The notes: generated by a model not told the origin, from the sequence alone. Shown: positions 26,925-36,868, counted from the stretch's first letter. The stretch: 64,000 nucleotides of DNA from Bacteroidales bacterium (GCA_016705005.1 JADIZB010000009.1:184093-248092); one strand, 5' to 3'. Numbers and translations: made by a program.

Positions 26925-27482
26925 ATGGAAAAGAAAAGTGTATGCCCCTGGTGGATGGGTTATCTGTTGCTCAATCCCCTGAGAAAGCTTTCACATAAAC
27001 CCGAAGAAATTCTTGAACCTTATCTGAAACCCGGAATGAATGCCGTTGATTTTGGCTGTGCTATGGGGTATTTCAGCCTTCCTATGGCGAAGATGGTAGG
27101 AAAAGAAGGAAAAGTTTATTGTTTTGATATCCAGAAGAAAATGCTCAGCAAACTGACCACAAGGGCTTCAGACCAGGGATTGTCACAGATGATTAAACCC
27201 ATCCTGATCAACGAAGGTGACACCTACCACCAATACAGCGGAACGATTGATTTTATCCTGCTCTTTGCTGTTGCCCATGAAGTAAATGACCAGCGGAAAC
27301 TCTTTGCCGATCTGTCAGTTATGATGAAACCAGGTGCATTAATGCTTTTCGCAGAGCCGTCAGGCCACGTTAAACAAAGCGGGTTTGATCAATCGCTGGC
27401 TTTTGCGGCTTTGGCCGGTCTGGAAAAAGCTGAAGAAAGAAATATCAGCCGGAGTATGAGCATATTGCTCCGGAAATCATAA
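26925..27482 (+). CDS. Class I SAM-dependent methyltransferase
   Basis: A 185-residue cytosolic enzyme. Motif I is AVDFGCAMGYFSLPMA (a D-x-G-x-x-x-G variant), and motif II/acidic strand is VYCFDIQKKML with Asp for the SAM ribose. Later strands are IDFILLFAVAHEV and PGALMLFAEPSGH. This is the methyltransferase 11/25-like fold. The N-terminal WWMGYLLLNPLRKL segment resembles a group seen on corrinoid and small-molecule methylases, but the substrate is unknown. It starts at ATG 26925 just behind a -7 promoter box. Confidence 0.8.
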   Translation: MEKKSVCPWWMGYLLLNPLRKLSHKPEEILEPYLKPGMNAVDFGCAMGYFSLPMAKMVGKEGKVYCFDIQKKMLSKLTTRASDQGLSQMIKPILINEGDTYHQYSGTIDFILLFAVAHEVNDQRKLFADLSVMMKPGALMLFAEPSGHVKQSGFDQSLAFAALAGLEKAEERNISRSMSILLRKS

Positions 27483-27660
27483 TTGTTGCAAAAGTTCTTA
27501 TTCAGTGCCTCTGAAGATGGTCTGAGCACAGGAATGCCAGTGAGACTCCCGGAACAGCAAGCACCCTCTGTATTCAGGGATTGGTCTAATGTTCTCTTCC
27601 TGCGCCGGTTTTCTGCACGAGGCACTTTTTTCGTAATTTCGCTGTACCATTTCCTCTTCA

Positions 27661-29262
27661 ATGACCAATGTTTTTTTTCAAAAATACCGGCTTTGGCTGT
27701 TGCTGGCTGTGTCAGCCCTTACACGGTTGCTGATCGCTGCATTTACCGAACTTGGAAACGACGAGGTTTATTACATCAATTACGCCCTTTATCCCGACCT
27801 CAGCCATTTCGATCATCCACCCATGACCGGCTGGATCATTCAGTTGTTCAGCCTTAACCTGCTGTTTGAAAGCGAAGGCTTCATCCGGCTTGGTGCCGTT
27901 GTGCTCGGAACCCTGAATACCTGGCTGATCTATCTCATTGGCAGACAACTCAGGGATGAACTTACCGGTTGGTATGCTGCCCTGCTCTATACGGCTTCTT
28001 TCTATTGTTTCATCATCGCAGGCACCTTCATGATGCCCGATGCCCCCCAGACATTTTTCTGGCTGCTGACCTTACTGATGGTACTAAAAGCGGTGAAAGC
28101 CGGGCCCGAAAGCTCCGGCAGCGGTAATTACCTGCTGCTGGCCGGATTGGCAGGAGGCCTGGCCCTTTTGTCAAAATATACCTCTGTTTTTCTTTTTACC
28201 GGTGCAGGATTGTATTTCCTGATTTTTGACCGTAAATGGCTGGGGAAATGGCAGGTTTACGCTGCCGGTACCCTATCATTGCTCCTTTTTACTCCTGTAA
28301 TAATCTGGAATATCCGGTACGATTTTGTGAGTTTTACCTTTCACAGCGACAGGGTCGAAGTGGTGAAAACCATCCTGAGGCCTGATCTTTTTGCTGCCGA
28401 GCTGGGTGGACAGGTGTTTTATAACAACCCCTTCGTATTTACCCTTGTTATGGCTGGTTTGATCGCCTTCCTCAGAGGTCGCTTAGCTGATAACAAACAT
28501 GAATTGCGACTGCTGATCAGCACCGCCCTGCCGGTAATCCTGCTTTTTCTCGGCTTCTCCCTGTTCCGCCGCACGTTGCCCCATTGGACCGGACCGGCAT
28601 ATATGACGCTGATTCCTCTGGCAGCCCTGTTTATCAGGGTAAATACTGAAAAAGGTATGGCCGGTCGATGGACCACCCCCATGATCCGGAATGCCATGCT
28701 CTTCCTTGTCATCGTTGTGTCGGCAGCCCTGATACAGATCAACCTGGGTTGGTTCCTGAACAAAGGAATCGACAGGACAACAGGGAAAAGACTGGGCATC
28801 AAGGATATTACCCTCGATCTTTACGGCTGGGAACAGCTGCACCAGCAATTTACCGGGATATACCGGCAGGATACCGCATCCGGCCGTATGCCAAAAGATG
28901 CCGTTATCATCTCACAGCGATGGTTCCCGGCAGCCAACCTCGATTACTATGTAGCCCGCCCCATGGGATTAAAACTGCTTACCCTGGCCGAATCGGAACG
29001 TACCCACAAGTACGCCTGGATTACTCAGTTCCGTGGTGGATTCATTCCGGGTATGGATGCCTATTACTTTTCTTCCAGCTATGATTTCTCTGATCCGAAA
29101 GGGCATTACAGTGATCTTTTTAAAGAAATCGGTCAGCCCGACACCATCCCTGTTTACAGGAATGACAAACTGGTGATGTACCATTATGTATGGCGGTTGA
29201 AAGGACTGAAGTCAATGCCGCCTGACCGGATGACCGGGAAAGATCTGTTTTTAAAGCCCTGA
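27661..29262 (+). CDS. GT39/ArnT-like membrane glycosyltransferase
   Basis: A 533-residue integral membrane protein with about 11-12 spans, of the GT-C fold. The first periplasmic loop has the acidic motif ELGNDEVYYINYAL and then FDHPPMTGWI, as in polyprenyl-phosphate-sugar transferases of the ArnT/PMT_2 type. The C-terminal 150 residues form a soluble domain. It would move a sugar from a lipid carrier onto a glycan, lipid or protein on the outer face of the inner membrane. The acceptor is unknown. The gene stands between a methyltransferase and a repeat patch. Confidence 0.85.
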   Translation: MTNVFFQKYRLWLLLAVSALTRLLIAAFTELGNDEVYYINYALYPDLSHFDHPPMTGWIIQLFSLNLLFESEGFIRLGAVVLGTLNTWLIYLIGRQLRDELTGWYAALLYTASFYCFIIAGTFMMPDAPQTFFWLLTLLMVLKAVKAGPESSGSGNYLLLAGLAGGLALLSKYTSVFLFTGAGLYFLIFDRKWLGKWQVYAAGTLSLLLFTPVIIWNIRYDFVSFTFHSDRVEVVKTILRPDLFAAELGGQVFYNNPFVFTLVMAGLIAFLRGRLADNKHELRLLISTALPVILLFLGFSLFRRTLPHWTGPAYMTLIPLAALFIRVNTEKGMAGRWTTPMIRNAMLFLVIVVSAALIQINLGWFLNKGIDRTTGKRLGIKDITLDLYGWEQLHQQFTGIYRQDTASGRMPKDAVIISQRWFPAANLDYYVARPMGLKLLTLAESERTHKYAWITQFRGGFIPGMDAYYFSSSYDFSDPKGHYSDLFKEIGQPDTIPVYRNDKLVMYHYVWRLKGLKSMPPDRMTGKDLFLKP

Positions 29263-29295
29263 TAGTGACGCCCCTTCAGGGCTTAAGCGATACTG

Positions 29296-29399
29296 CTCAG
29301 CCACACCCACGGGTTTCGCTGCACTTCATACTACTCAGCCACAACCACGGGTTTCGCTGCACTTCACCCGTGGTTAATCTTGTTCAGCCCTTCAGGGCT
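29296..29399. repeat. Direct repeat of 34 bases plus nested palindromes
   Basis: Two near-identical 34-base units begin CTCAGCCAC at 29296 and 29334 (period 38; 3 differences). The second ends in a palindrome, CCACGGGT (29345-29352) with ACCCGTGG (29366-29373). A small palindrome, AGCCCTTCAGGGCT, follows at 29386-29399, and a similar CCCCTTCAGGGC lies at 29271-29282. The gap 29263-29505 has no gene. Its right part (29420-29480) is CCTTGTCC-rich low complexity. Confidence 0.75.
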
Positions 29400-29505
29400 A
29401 ACTGACCAAATCACAGGTTTGCTGTTTCATCCCCTTGTCTCCCTGTCCCCTTGTCCTTTTGCCTCCTTGTCCCCTTGTCGGATGAATGATCAGGGAACAC
29501 TCCTC

Positions 29506-30888
29506 CTAAATCATTTTTGAGGGCACTACCCACTCATCAAACTGCTCACTGGTGAGCAATCCGAGAGCAATGGCAGCCTCACGCAAGGTTGATCCTTCGG
29601 CATGGGCCTTCTTGGCAATTTTGGCGGCATTCTCGTATCCTATATGGGTATTGAGGGCCGTCACCAGCATAAGCGAGTTTTCAAGGTTGCGCTTAATGAA
29701 CGGCTCGTTGGCTTCGATGCCGATGGCACAGTTGTCGTTGAACGAAACACAGGCATCACCCAGCAAACGGGCAGCCATCAGCAGATTAAAGATAATTACC
29801 GGTTTGAAAACATTCAGCTGGAAATGGCCCTGCATTGCACCAATGGTGATGGCCGCATCGCAACCGATCACCTGGGCACAGACCATGGTGAGTGCTTCGT
29901 TCTGGGTTGGGTTGACCTTGCCCGGCATAATGGATGATCCCGGTTCGTTTTCAGGAAGATGAATCTCCCCGATACCGCAGCGGGGGCCGGATGCCAGTAA
30001 ACGGGTGTCGTTCCCGATTTTCATCAGGCTTACAGCAAGGGTCTTCAGGGCGCCGGAGGTTTCTACCATGGCATCGTGAGCTGCCAGTGATTCAAACTTA
30101 TTTTCTGCTGTAACAAACGGATAACCCGACAAATCAGCAATTTTGGAGGCAACCAGAGTCGCATAGCCTTTAGGCGTATTTATACCTGTCCCTACAGCGG
30201 TACCGCCCAGCGCCAGTTCAGCAAGGTGGGGCAATGTGTGCTTCAGTGCTTTTATTCCATGATCCAGCTGCGAAACATAACCCGAAAATTCTTGTCCAAG
30301 CGTTAGCGGGGTGGCATCCATCAGGTGGGTGCGACCGATTTTGACAATATTCATAAACGCCAGCGCTTTTTCAGCCAGGGTATCACGCAGTTTCTGAACG
30401 CCCGGCAAGGTGACTTCAGAGACCATTTTATAGGCAGCAATCGACATGGCCGTTGGGAAAGTATCGTTCGATGACTGCGATTTGTTCACATCATCGTTGG
30501 GGTGAACCGGACTTTTGCCTTCACCCAGCACTCCACCCGCCAGCACATGTGCCCGGTTGGAGATCACCTCGTTTACATTCATATTCGACTGGGTACCTGA
30601 ACCTGTCTGCCAGACCACCAGCGGAAACTGGTCGTCAAGCTTTCCGGCAAGTATTTCATCACACACCTTCCCGATCAGATCGGCTTTTTCTGCAGTAAGA
30701 ACCCCCAGATCACGATTGGTAAAAGCCGCTGCCTTTTTCAGGATCGCAAACGCCCTGATGATCTCTGAGGGCATGTGTCCATCACCGATTTTGAAGTTTT
30801 CGAGCGAACGCTGGGTTTGGGCGCCCCAGTATTTATCGGCGGGAACCTCAACATTTCCCATTGTGTCGTGTTCTGTTCTGGTTTTCAT
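29506..30888 (-). CDS. fumC: Class II fumarase
   Basis: A 460-residue cytosolic enzyme of the TCA cycle (fumarate + H2O to L-malate). It has the superfamily signature GSSIMPGKVNP, with the catalytic Ser in its mobile loop, and earlier TGSGTQSNMNVNEVI and GRTHLMDATPLTLGQ motifs that form the active site between subunits of the tetramer. The length is typical. It is a single gene with no neighbours of the TCA cycle. Confidence 0.97.
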   Translation of the reverse strand: MKTRTEHDTMGNVEVPADKYWGAQTQRSLENFKIGDGHMPSEIIRAFAILKKAAAFTNRDLGVLTAEKADLIGKVCDEILAGKLDDQFPLVVWQTGSGTQSNMNVNEVISNRAHVLAGGVLGEGKSPVHPNDDVNKSQSSNDTFPTAMSIAAYKMVSEVTLPGVQKLRDTLAEKALAFMNIVKIGRTHLMDATPLTLGQEFSGYVSQLDHGIKALKHTLPHLAELALGGTAVGTGINTPKGYATLVASKIADLSGYPFVTAENKFESLAAHDAMVETSGALKTLAVSLMKIGNDTRLLASGPRCGIGEIHLPENEPGSSIMPGKVNPTQNEALTMVCAQVIGCDAAITIGAMQGHFQLNVFKPVIIFNLLMAARLLGDACVSFNDNCAIGIEANEPFIKRNLENSLMLVTALNTHIGYENAAKIAKKAHAEGSTLREAAIALGLLTSEQFDEWVVPSKMI

Positions 30889-31022
30889 ATAATTCTGTTT
30901 TTTTGGTTTTTGCGATTTTATGATATTACCGGCAAATGATCCGGCGCAGATTCAACTCCCTATGCCAGGAAGATTGAACGATAAAAAATACCGGAAATTC
31001 TCTGCTAACAATGGTGTAACAT

Positions 31023-31373
31023 TTACTGGTTATTGAAAAATATTCCGGCCTTTTCCGGAGGGTCGGCAATCACAGCCTTCCCGTTGCTGACCACGACCGG
31101 ACGGCGGATCAGCCTTGGATTTTCTGCCAGGATTTGGTACCACTCTTCATCCGACGGATGAATGTCCTTCAGATTTTCACGGTAATAATCTTCCTGGGTC
31201 CGCACCAGTTCTATCGGATGGATGCCCAGCATCAGAATCAGTTTTTTCACTTCCTCCTTGCTGATTCCTTCACGGATATATTCAACAACAGTGGCTGACG
31301 GGTCATGCCTTCTGACATACTCAAGACCGGCCCTCGATTTGCGGCATTTCGGATTATGATAAACAACCATCAT
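31023..31373 (-). CDS. ArsC/Spx-family thioredoxin-fold reductase-like protein
   Basis: A 116-residue protein starting VVYHNPKCRKSRAG with a single redox Cys in C-R-K-S. It ends with the Arg-rich RLIRRPVVV strand typical of ArsC-type arsenate reductases that use glutaredoxin or GSH. No arsR, arsB or acr3 is nearby, so an arsenic role is uncertain. In this phylum such stand-alone proteins are often labelled arsenate reductase without evidence. It could instead be a YffB-like reductase. Confidence 0.82.
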   Translation of the reverse strand: MMVVYHNPKCRKSRAGLEYVRRHDPSATVVEYIREGISKEEVKKLILMLGIHPIELVRTQEDYYRENLKDIHPSDEEWYQILAENPRLIRRPVVVSNGKAVIADPPEKAGIFFNNQ

Positions 31374-31505
31374 CTGTCAGGATTTGATTTTCAGGGAATA
31401 CTAAACAATCTGCATCAGAAAGTACAATTGAAAAAACGATTGAATTCCATTCAGTAAAAGTAATTATTTGAAACAAGGAAGACAAGTGCCTGCCGGGCGT
31501 TCGGT

Positions 31506-32492
31506 TCAGGTTTCAGGCGTATTTTCTTTTTCCGGGTCTTCCCTTTCATTGTTACAATTGGTCTCCTCAATCACAAACGAGGGTCTCCGCTTTACATCAG
31601 CCGAGATGCGGCTGATGTATTCACCAATAATACCGATACAAAGCAGTTGCACCCCCCCGATGAACATCGAACTGATCATGATGGAGGTCCACCCGGTGAC
31701 CACTTCCTGCAGAACAAATTTAGAGTATAGAGCATAGAGAATGATGATGAAGGCAAAAACTGAAAACAGAAACCCGAGGAAAGTGGCGATCTGTAGCGGG
31801 AAATTTGAAAAGGAAGTAATCCCGTCCATGGCAAACCGCAACATCTTACGGAGCGTATATTTGGTCTTTCCGGCCTTCCGCTCCTGCCGTTCAAACTCAA
31901 CACTGATCTGCCTGAAACCCAGCCAGGCGATCTGACCCCGGATAAACCTGCTCGATTCTCCCATCGCGGTCAGGTGATTCACCACTTCTCTCGAAATCAG
32001 CCTGAAGTCACCGGTATCCAGCGGAATATCAATGGAGGTGATTCGTTTTAATGTCCTGTAGAAAATCCCTGCACTCAGCTTCTTAAACACTGACTCTCCT
32101 TTACGCTGAATTCGCCTGGCATTAACGACCTTATAACCTTCACGGTACCTGGCAAACAGTTCCGGGATAAGCTCAGGAGGATCCTGAAGATCGCCATCGA
32201 TCAGCACCACCGCTTCACCGCGGCTTTGCATAATGCCCGCCATAACAGCATTCTGATGACCGAAATTACGGCTGAAGCTGATATACTTCACCCTTTCGTC
32301 GTTCGACGCATAAGCCCTGAGCATTTCGGGTGACCGGTCACTGCTGCCATCGTTCACAAACACCAGCTCGTAAGCAGTTGTTATGCCTGAACATGCCTGA
32401 TGAAGCCGGAGGATCAGTTGTTCCAGCACGGCCTCTTCATTGAAAACAGGGATTACAACACTCAGTTCAATCCTCTTTGCTTCTGATTCCAT
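31506..32492 (-). CDS. GT2 polyprenyl-phosphate glycosyltransferase (DPM1/GtrB-like)
   Basis: About 328 residues from ATG 32492 (ATG 32513 is an alternative; both overlap the end of the upstream gene). The GT-A domain has LSVVIPVFNEEAVLEQL, the metal-binding DGDLQDPPELIP and the acceptor-site TGDFRLISREV. Two C-terminal membrane spans (about 235-260 and 270-295) match the GtrB class, which loads undecaprenyl phosphate with a sugar on the inner leaflet. The adjacent GT39 enzyme would then use that lipid-linked sugar on the outer side, so the pair reads as donor maker plus transferase. Confidence 0.9.
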   Translation of the reverse strand: MESEAKRIELSVVIPVFNEEAVLEQLILRLHQACSGITTAYELVFVNDGSSDRSPEMLRAYASNDERVKYISFSRNFGHQNAVMAGIMQSRGEAVVLIDGDLQDPPELIPELFARYREGYKVVNARRIQRKGESVFKKLSAGIFYRTLKRITSIDIPLDTGDFRLISREVVNHLTAMGESSRFIRGQIAWLGFRQISVEFERQERKAGKTKYTLRKMLRFAMDGITSFSNFPLQIATFLGFLFSVFAFIIILYALYSKFVLQEVVTGWTSIMISSMFIGGVQLLCIGIIGEYISRISADVKRRPSFVIEETNCNNEREDPEKENTPET

Positions 32493-33966
32493 CAATCCTG
32501 TATATGGTGACATTATAATAACTACCGGTTTCTTCCGAAATAAATTTCTTCTTTATAAACTCCCTCGTAAAATACTGAGAACATATCACCAGGTCGCCCA
32601 CAGCAAGGTCATTGGTATCCTTTAACATCACCTGCTGTTGCTGTTGATTTAAGCGGTCAGTATAATACCTCAGGTGGACATTGTACCCTTCATAACTGAG
32701 GACATGACCCTTTACTGAACGGTCTCCTTTCACGGCATCCTGAAGGAAATGGCTGATCATATAGTATTCCTGTTCCTGGTTTGTTTCACGGGGCTTATAA
32801 ACTTTCGATATTATCCCCTGATATGGGATAAAAAAGACAAAAAGCAGGAACAATACAGGAAGGAGCAGTTTCGGGACAGCTTTACCGGATAACTGTTTAT
32901 CAGACAACAGGGTGAATATCTTACGGATTACCACAGCCACCAGCACAGCCATAAAGGGATATAAAGGGGCATCGTACCATTCCAGTTTGGTTCCGGCGGT
33001 TGAGATGATCAGCAGGTAGACAACCGAAACCAATCCACTGAAAATAACGAGTCTCCTGAGAACTCCTTCGCTGAGAAAAAACCCGGTGAAGAATCCAACT
33101 GGCACAAAGAGGAACCAGTAACCGAAATGATCCGTCATAAGCAGATTCAGGTAAAACGAGAACCCATGCCTGTGGTTTTCGGTGGTGGCAAGGTATCTTC
33201 CCCCCAGTTCATTGTTCAGCACCGCATCAACATATCCCGGATTCAATGATTCACGGAGCAGGTAGTATCCGGCCACCACCAGGGTTATAACAACCAGGTC
33301 TATGTATAACCATTTGTTCTGTAACAGTTTTTTCAGACTCCTGTTTATCATAACGTAGATGCCCAGTGCCGGCAGAAACAGCAAACCCTGAACGCTTTTG
33401 GTCAGAACAGCCAGCAAAAGACCGACAAAAAACAGGTGCAGATATCGCTGCTCCCCTTTCTCCGAAAACCGGAAAAAGGAGAAAGCATACAGGGTAGTAA
33501 ACAGTGTAAGCAGGGCATCATAGTCACCTGTTCTGGTCACATGATAACCGACATAACCATTGGCGGTTACCAGAACCAACACTGCAATCAGCCCGAACCA
33601 ATAGTCCTTCAGCAAACGGATGGCCACCAGCATCAACAGTACGGATGTCAGAAAACCGGCAATGGCGGAAGGAAGCCTGAACGAAAGCTCCTGATTACCA
33701 ATGAGTTTAAGAAACAGCAACTGGCACCAGATCATCAGGGGTGGTTTGGTGTTCCACATATCGGGGCGACCGTCGAAATGAGTAACCACCCATTTACCGT
33801 TTTCGGCCATCTGCAGGGTATTGAACATCAGCCTGGCTTCATCCCATATCCTCACAGGCAAATCACCGAGGTGAAGAAAAAACGGACAATATACTATCAG
33901 CAGAAAAAGTACCGTCTTCGCAACCGTTGATTTGTGACCGGAGAGGTACTTTTGAATGTCTTTCAT
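32467..33966 (-). CDS. GT39/ArnT-like membrane glycosyltransferase
   Basis: A 499-residue multi-span GT-C enzyme. The first outer loop has RIWDEARLMFNTLQM (catalytic Asp-Glu), then FDGRPDMWNTKPPLMIW, typical of ArnT/PMT_2 proteins. About 11 spans are followed by a short soluble C-terminal domain with YEGYNVHLRYY. It overlaps the GT2 gene by 26 bases and shares its promoter, so donor synthesis and transfer are coupled. The acceptor is unknown. Confidence 0.9.
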   Translation of the reverse strand: MKDIQKYLSGHKSTVAKTVLFLLIVYCPFFLHLGDLPVRIWDEARLMFNTLQMAENGKWVVTHFDGRPDMWNTKPPLMIWCQLLFLKLIGNQELSFRLPSAIAGFLTSVLLMLVAIRLLKDYWFGLIAVLVLVTANGYVGYHVTRTGDYDALLTLFTTLYAFSFFRFSEKGEQRYLHLFFVGLLLAVLTKSVQGLLFLPALGIYVMINRSLKKLLQNKWLYIDLVVITLVVAGYYLLRESLNPGYVDAVLNNELGGRYLATTENHRHGFSFYLNLLMTDHFGYWFLFVPVGFFTGFFLSEGVLRRLVIFSGLVSVVYLLIISTAGTKLEWYDAPLYPFMAVLVAVVIRKIFTLLSDKQLSGKAVPKLLLPVLFLLFVFFIPYQGIISKVYKPRETNQEQEYYMISHFLQDAVKGDRSVKGHVLSYEGYNVHLRYYTDRLNQQQQQVMLKDTNDLAVGDLVICSQYFTREFIKKKFISEETGSYYNVTIYRIDGIRSKED

Positions 33967-34091
33967 CAGTAGAGCGTTATTCTATTCGAAAAAGGAGACA
34001 GCAGAGAATCCCCATATCAGTTCCTGATACCGGTTACTATAGTCTGACTAACCTCGTCTCTTTTAGAATCGGGCCAACCCGGCCGGAAGAT

Positions 34092-34126
34092 CAAATATAG
34101 GGCTGTTTTGGGAAACCATGGTCAAA
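34092..34126 (-). promoter_or_regulatory. Promoter of the GT39-GT2 operon
   Basis: On the coding strand, TATATTTG (34092-34099) is a perfect TAnnTTTG box, and TTTG (34123-34126) lies 23 bases upstream as a -33-like element. The leader to 33966 would be about 120 bases. The gap 33967-34339 holds this promoter and the opposing one at 34317. Confidence 0.55.
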
Positions 34127-34316
34127 AAGAGACTTTTTTGATTTAATCGCATCTGTTCTGGAATAAATTCTCAGTCATTATCAGTTCTTTTCTCCACTTT
34201 TTCCCACCTTTAAGGAAAATTACCGGAAAGGACTTATTCCGATCAGGGTTCACAGGTTGATATAATCAATGACAACCAGATTGATTCTAACCAACGGCTG
34301 ACTGAAAAATCTACCC

Positions 34317-34324
34317 TATATTTG
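34317..34324 (+). promoter_or_regulatory. -7 promoter element
   Basis: TATATTTG lies 15 bases before ATG 34340. It overlaps the alternative TTG start at 34322, which is therefore unlikely to be used. Confidence 0.6.
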
Positions 34325-34339
34325 CACGAAACCCTTCAG

Positions 34340-36652
34340 ATGAAGCAAAAACTACCATTCATTCTGCTGATTGCTGCCGGACTCCTCATCGTCTTTTCAT
34401 TTTACGGCAAAGCCCTGCTGCGACCGGACAGTATGATGTTCGCCAGTAGCGGCGACGGGTTAAAGAATTATTTTACCTACAGTTATCATATCAGGCACGA
34501 CAGTTCCGCCGTCAGTTTCGAAGGAATGAATTACCCTTACGGGGAACACATCATGTACACCGACTGCCACCCGGTAGCTGCCCTGTTGCTCAGATCGCTG
34601 TCGGGCCCTTTCCCATTCATTGCCGGGTACAGTGTTGGCATGCTGAATTTCCTGATGATCCTCTCCGTCTTTCTGACCTTTATCGTTGTTTACCTGCTGC
34701 TGGCAGAATTTGGAATTAACCGTTGGATCGGGCTGATTTTCAGTGTCGGGATCACCCTGCTGGCACCGCAGATATTCCGGCTGGGAGGTCACCTGGCCCT
34801 CTCCTATAGCCTGGCCATTCCCCTGTCGTGGTTGCTGATCATCAAAAGTCTGAAGAAACCGGACCGTTTTTCACTGTATTTCCTGATTTTACTGAACAAC
34901 ACCTTCTGGTTTTTTATCCACGCTTACCTCGGTATGATTGTTTCCTTTTTCCTGCTGATGATGCTGGTTGTCCACTTCCTTACCGACAGGGATAAACTGA
35001 AAAAAATACGGCACACGCTCTCCCTGCTAGCCGCTCTGTTGATTCCAATTGTAATGTTTTTGCTTTTTATCAGGTTGACCGATACCCATACCGGACGCAC
35101 TGACAACCCTTCCGGTTTTTTTCAGTATGTGGCTGAAGCCGACGATATTTTTGTCCCCAACCATCCCCCGTTGCGACCTTTGCTCGATTCACTTACCGGT
35201 AATGGTATCCGTCAGCAGTGGGAAGCCTGGAGCTATGTCGGAATTTCAGCAACACTGATGGTCCTTGTTATGCTCTTTGCAGCCCTTTTCAGGTTGATTA
35301 AAAGAAAGGCAACCGGGATTGATCGTTTCTTTGGTTCCCGGATCATGAATGTTTCGCTTATTGCAGCCTTTGCTGTGCTGCTTTTCGCGATGGCGGTCCC
35401 GTTCAGGCAATTCCCCGCCCTGGTTGACCTGGTTCCGTTTATGAAACAGTTCAGGGCACTCGGCAGATTCACCTGGCCCTTCTTTTTCGTTCTGACTGCT
35501 TTCACCGCCTTTGTAATCAATAAACTCCATGAAACTTCACATGATCGCAAAGGCAGGATAACAACCATCGTAATCGCACTGGTTGCCGGACTGCTCAACA
35601 TCGTGGAAGCCCTTCCCTATCACAGGGAAATGAAATACACCATCAACCAGTCGCCAAACCTGTTTCAACGGGAAAACCTGAACAAATCCTTAAATTCAGC
35701 CATTGGCATGATTAATCCGGCCGAATACCAGGCCATTATTTCATTACCCTTCTTCTATCAGGGGTCGGAGAGCTACTCACGGCCGCAAAACGATGAGACC
35801 GTGAGATCCTCAATCGCAATTTCCTATCACACGGGATTGCCCCTGGTTTGCGCCAACCTAACCCGAACGTCCATTCAGGAAAGTAAAAACATTGTTCAGA
35901 TTGTCACACCCGACTATTATAAAAAAACCATCGGAGCTGACCTTCATGACAACCGTCCTTTCCTGGTTGTCCGGACAGGAGATCCCATAACGCCATACGA
36001 AGAATTGCTCTTCAATAAATGCAGGCCTGTTTTTCAGGGCAAAGAGGTTTCGCTTTACCGGCTTGATAAAAAATCGCTGTTCAGCAACAGTTCAGCTGAA
36101 GTAATGGCTGATTTCATGCAAAGAAGATCTTCTTTCATCACGAGAGACCTGTTCAGCCTTTCTGACTCATCGTTTGTGTATTATGACAGTTATGAACAAA
36201 CGCATACTGAGCACCCCTTCAGGGGAAATGGAGGATTCCGGTCTGAAAAGAAGAACAAGAATGTTCTGGCTGAATTTGCACCCGGCACCTTTGAAAAAGG
36301 CAAAAAGTACATGGCCAGCGCATGGATGTACAATGGCCTGCCCGATGCCCTGAATCTATACTTCCGTTTTATCATCGAGGAGTACGACGAATCAGCGGAC
36401 TCATGGGAATCTACAGTTTATTTCCCTGATCAGAGCGAAACCATCAACGGCGACTGGTCGCTGGTGGAAGGGGAATTTGAAGTTAAAAATCCCGGAAACA
36501 GGATATACATTGTTACCATAGGTACCCGTGATGCCAAAGGACCACTGTTTATCGACGATCTGCTCATCAGGGAATCGGGCAAGGATGTGTATTCCATCGC
36601 CGGGCCCGGCAATGCGCTGTTCTTCAATAACCACCGGATTCAGCTCAGGTAG
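34340..36652 (+). CDS. Large GT-C-like membrane protein with C-terminal beta-sandwich domain
   Basis: A 770-residue protein. An N-terminal span, a first outer loop with SSGDGLKNYFTYSYHIRHD (acidic Asp as in GT-C enzymes) and about 10 further spans reach to about residue 430. A long soluble region follows. Its last 150 residues look like a jelly-roll carbohydrate-binding module (SSFVYYDSYEQ, LNLYFRFIIEEYD, PLFIDDLLIRES). It may transfer or bind envelope sugars. No exact family is recognised; DUF6311- or YfhO-like membrane proteins are the closest in layout. The start is ATG 34340. It lies just ahead of the pigment cluster but has its own promoter. Confidence 0.72.
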   Translation: MKQKLPFILLIAAGLLIVFSFYGKALLRPDSMMFASSGDGLKNYFTYSYHIRHDSSAVSFEGMNYPYGEHIMYTDCHPVAALLLRSLSGPFPFIAGYSVGMLNFLMILSVFLTFIVVYLLLAEFGINRWIGLIFSVGITLLAPQIFRLGGHLALSYSLAIPLSWLLIIKSLKKPDRFSLYFLILLNNTFWFFIHAYLGMIVSFFLLMMLVVHFLTDRDKLKKIRHTLSLLAALLIPIVMFLLFIRLTDTHTGRTDNPSGFFQYVAEADDIFVPNHPPLRPLLDSLTGNGIRQQWEAWSYVGISATLMVLVMLFAALFRLIKRKATGIDRFFGSRIMNVSLIAAFAVLLFAMAVPFRQFPALVDLVPFMKQFRALGRFTWPFFFVLTAFTAFVINKLHETSHDRKGRITTIVIALVAGLLNIVEALPYHREMKYTINQSPNLFQRENLNKSLNSAIGMINPAEYQAIISLPFFYQGSESYSRPQNDETVRSSIAISYHTGLPLVCANLTRTSIQESKNIVQIVTPDYYKKTIGADLHDNRPFLVVRTGDPITPYEELLFNKCRPVFQGKEVSLYRLDKKSLFSNSSAEVMADFMQRRSSFITRDLFSLSDSSFVYYDSYEQTHTEHPFRGNGGFRSEKKNKNVLAEFAPGTFEKGKKYMASAWMYNGLPDALNLYFRFIIEEYDESADSWESTVYFPDQSETINGDWSLVEGEFEVKNPGNRIYIVTIGTRDAKGPLFIDDLLIRESGKDVYSIAGPGNALFFNNHRIQLR

Positions 36653-36828
36653 TTCCTCCGGAAAACCAACCCGCAGGAGTACGCAGAGGGCATCAGACAG
36701 AATCAGATCTACATTGCGGGAAGCTATGGTAATTCCCGAAAATTACACCGAAAATCATCTGCCCGGAATGATATTACATAACCTTTCATTTTACATCTTT
36801 TATAGCGTGTAACATCTCCAAATACCTT

Positions 36829-36836
36829 TATATTTG
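36829..36836 (+). promoter_or_regulatory. -7 promoter element of the darA-ABC transporter unit
   Basis: TATATTTG, a perfect TAnnTTTG box, 33 bases before the darA start codon. No clear -33 element. The genes that follow are closely spaced up to 42505, so this may drive the whole rightward unit. Confidence 0.55.
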
Positions 36837-36868
36837 TGTCTCTTTAAAATATTTGTCCGGATAAAAAT

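Noticed and set aside
31023..31373. Arsenic resistance operon
   Set aside because: A lone ArsC-like gene with no arsR, arsB or acr3 nearby.
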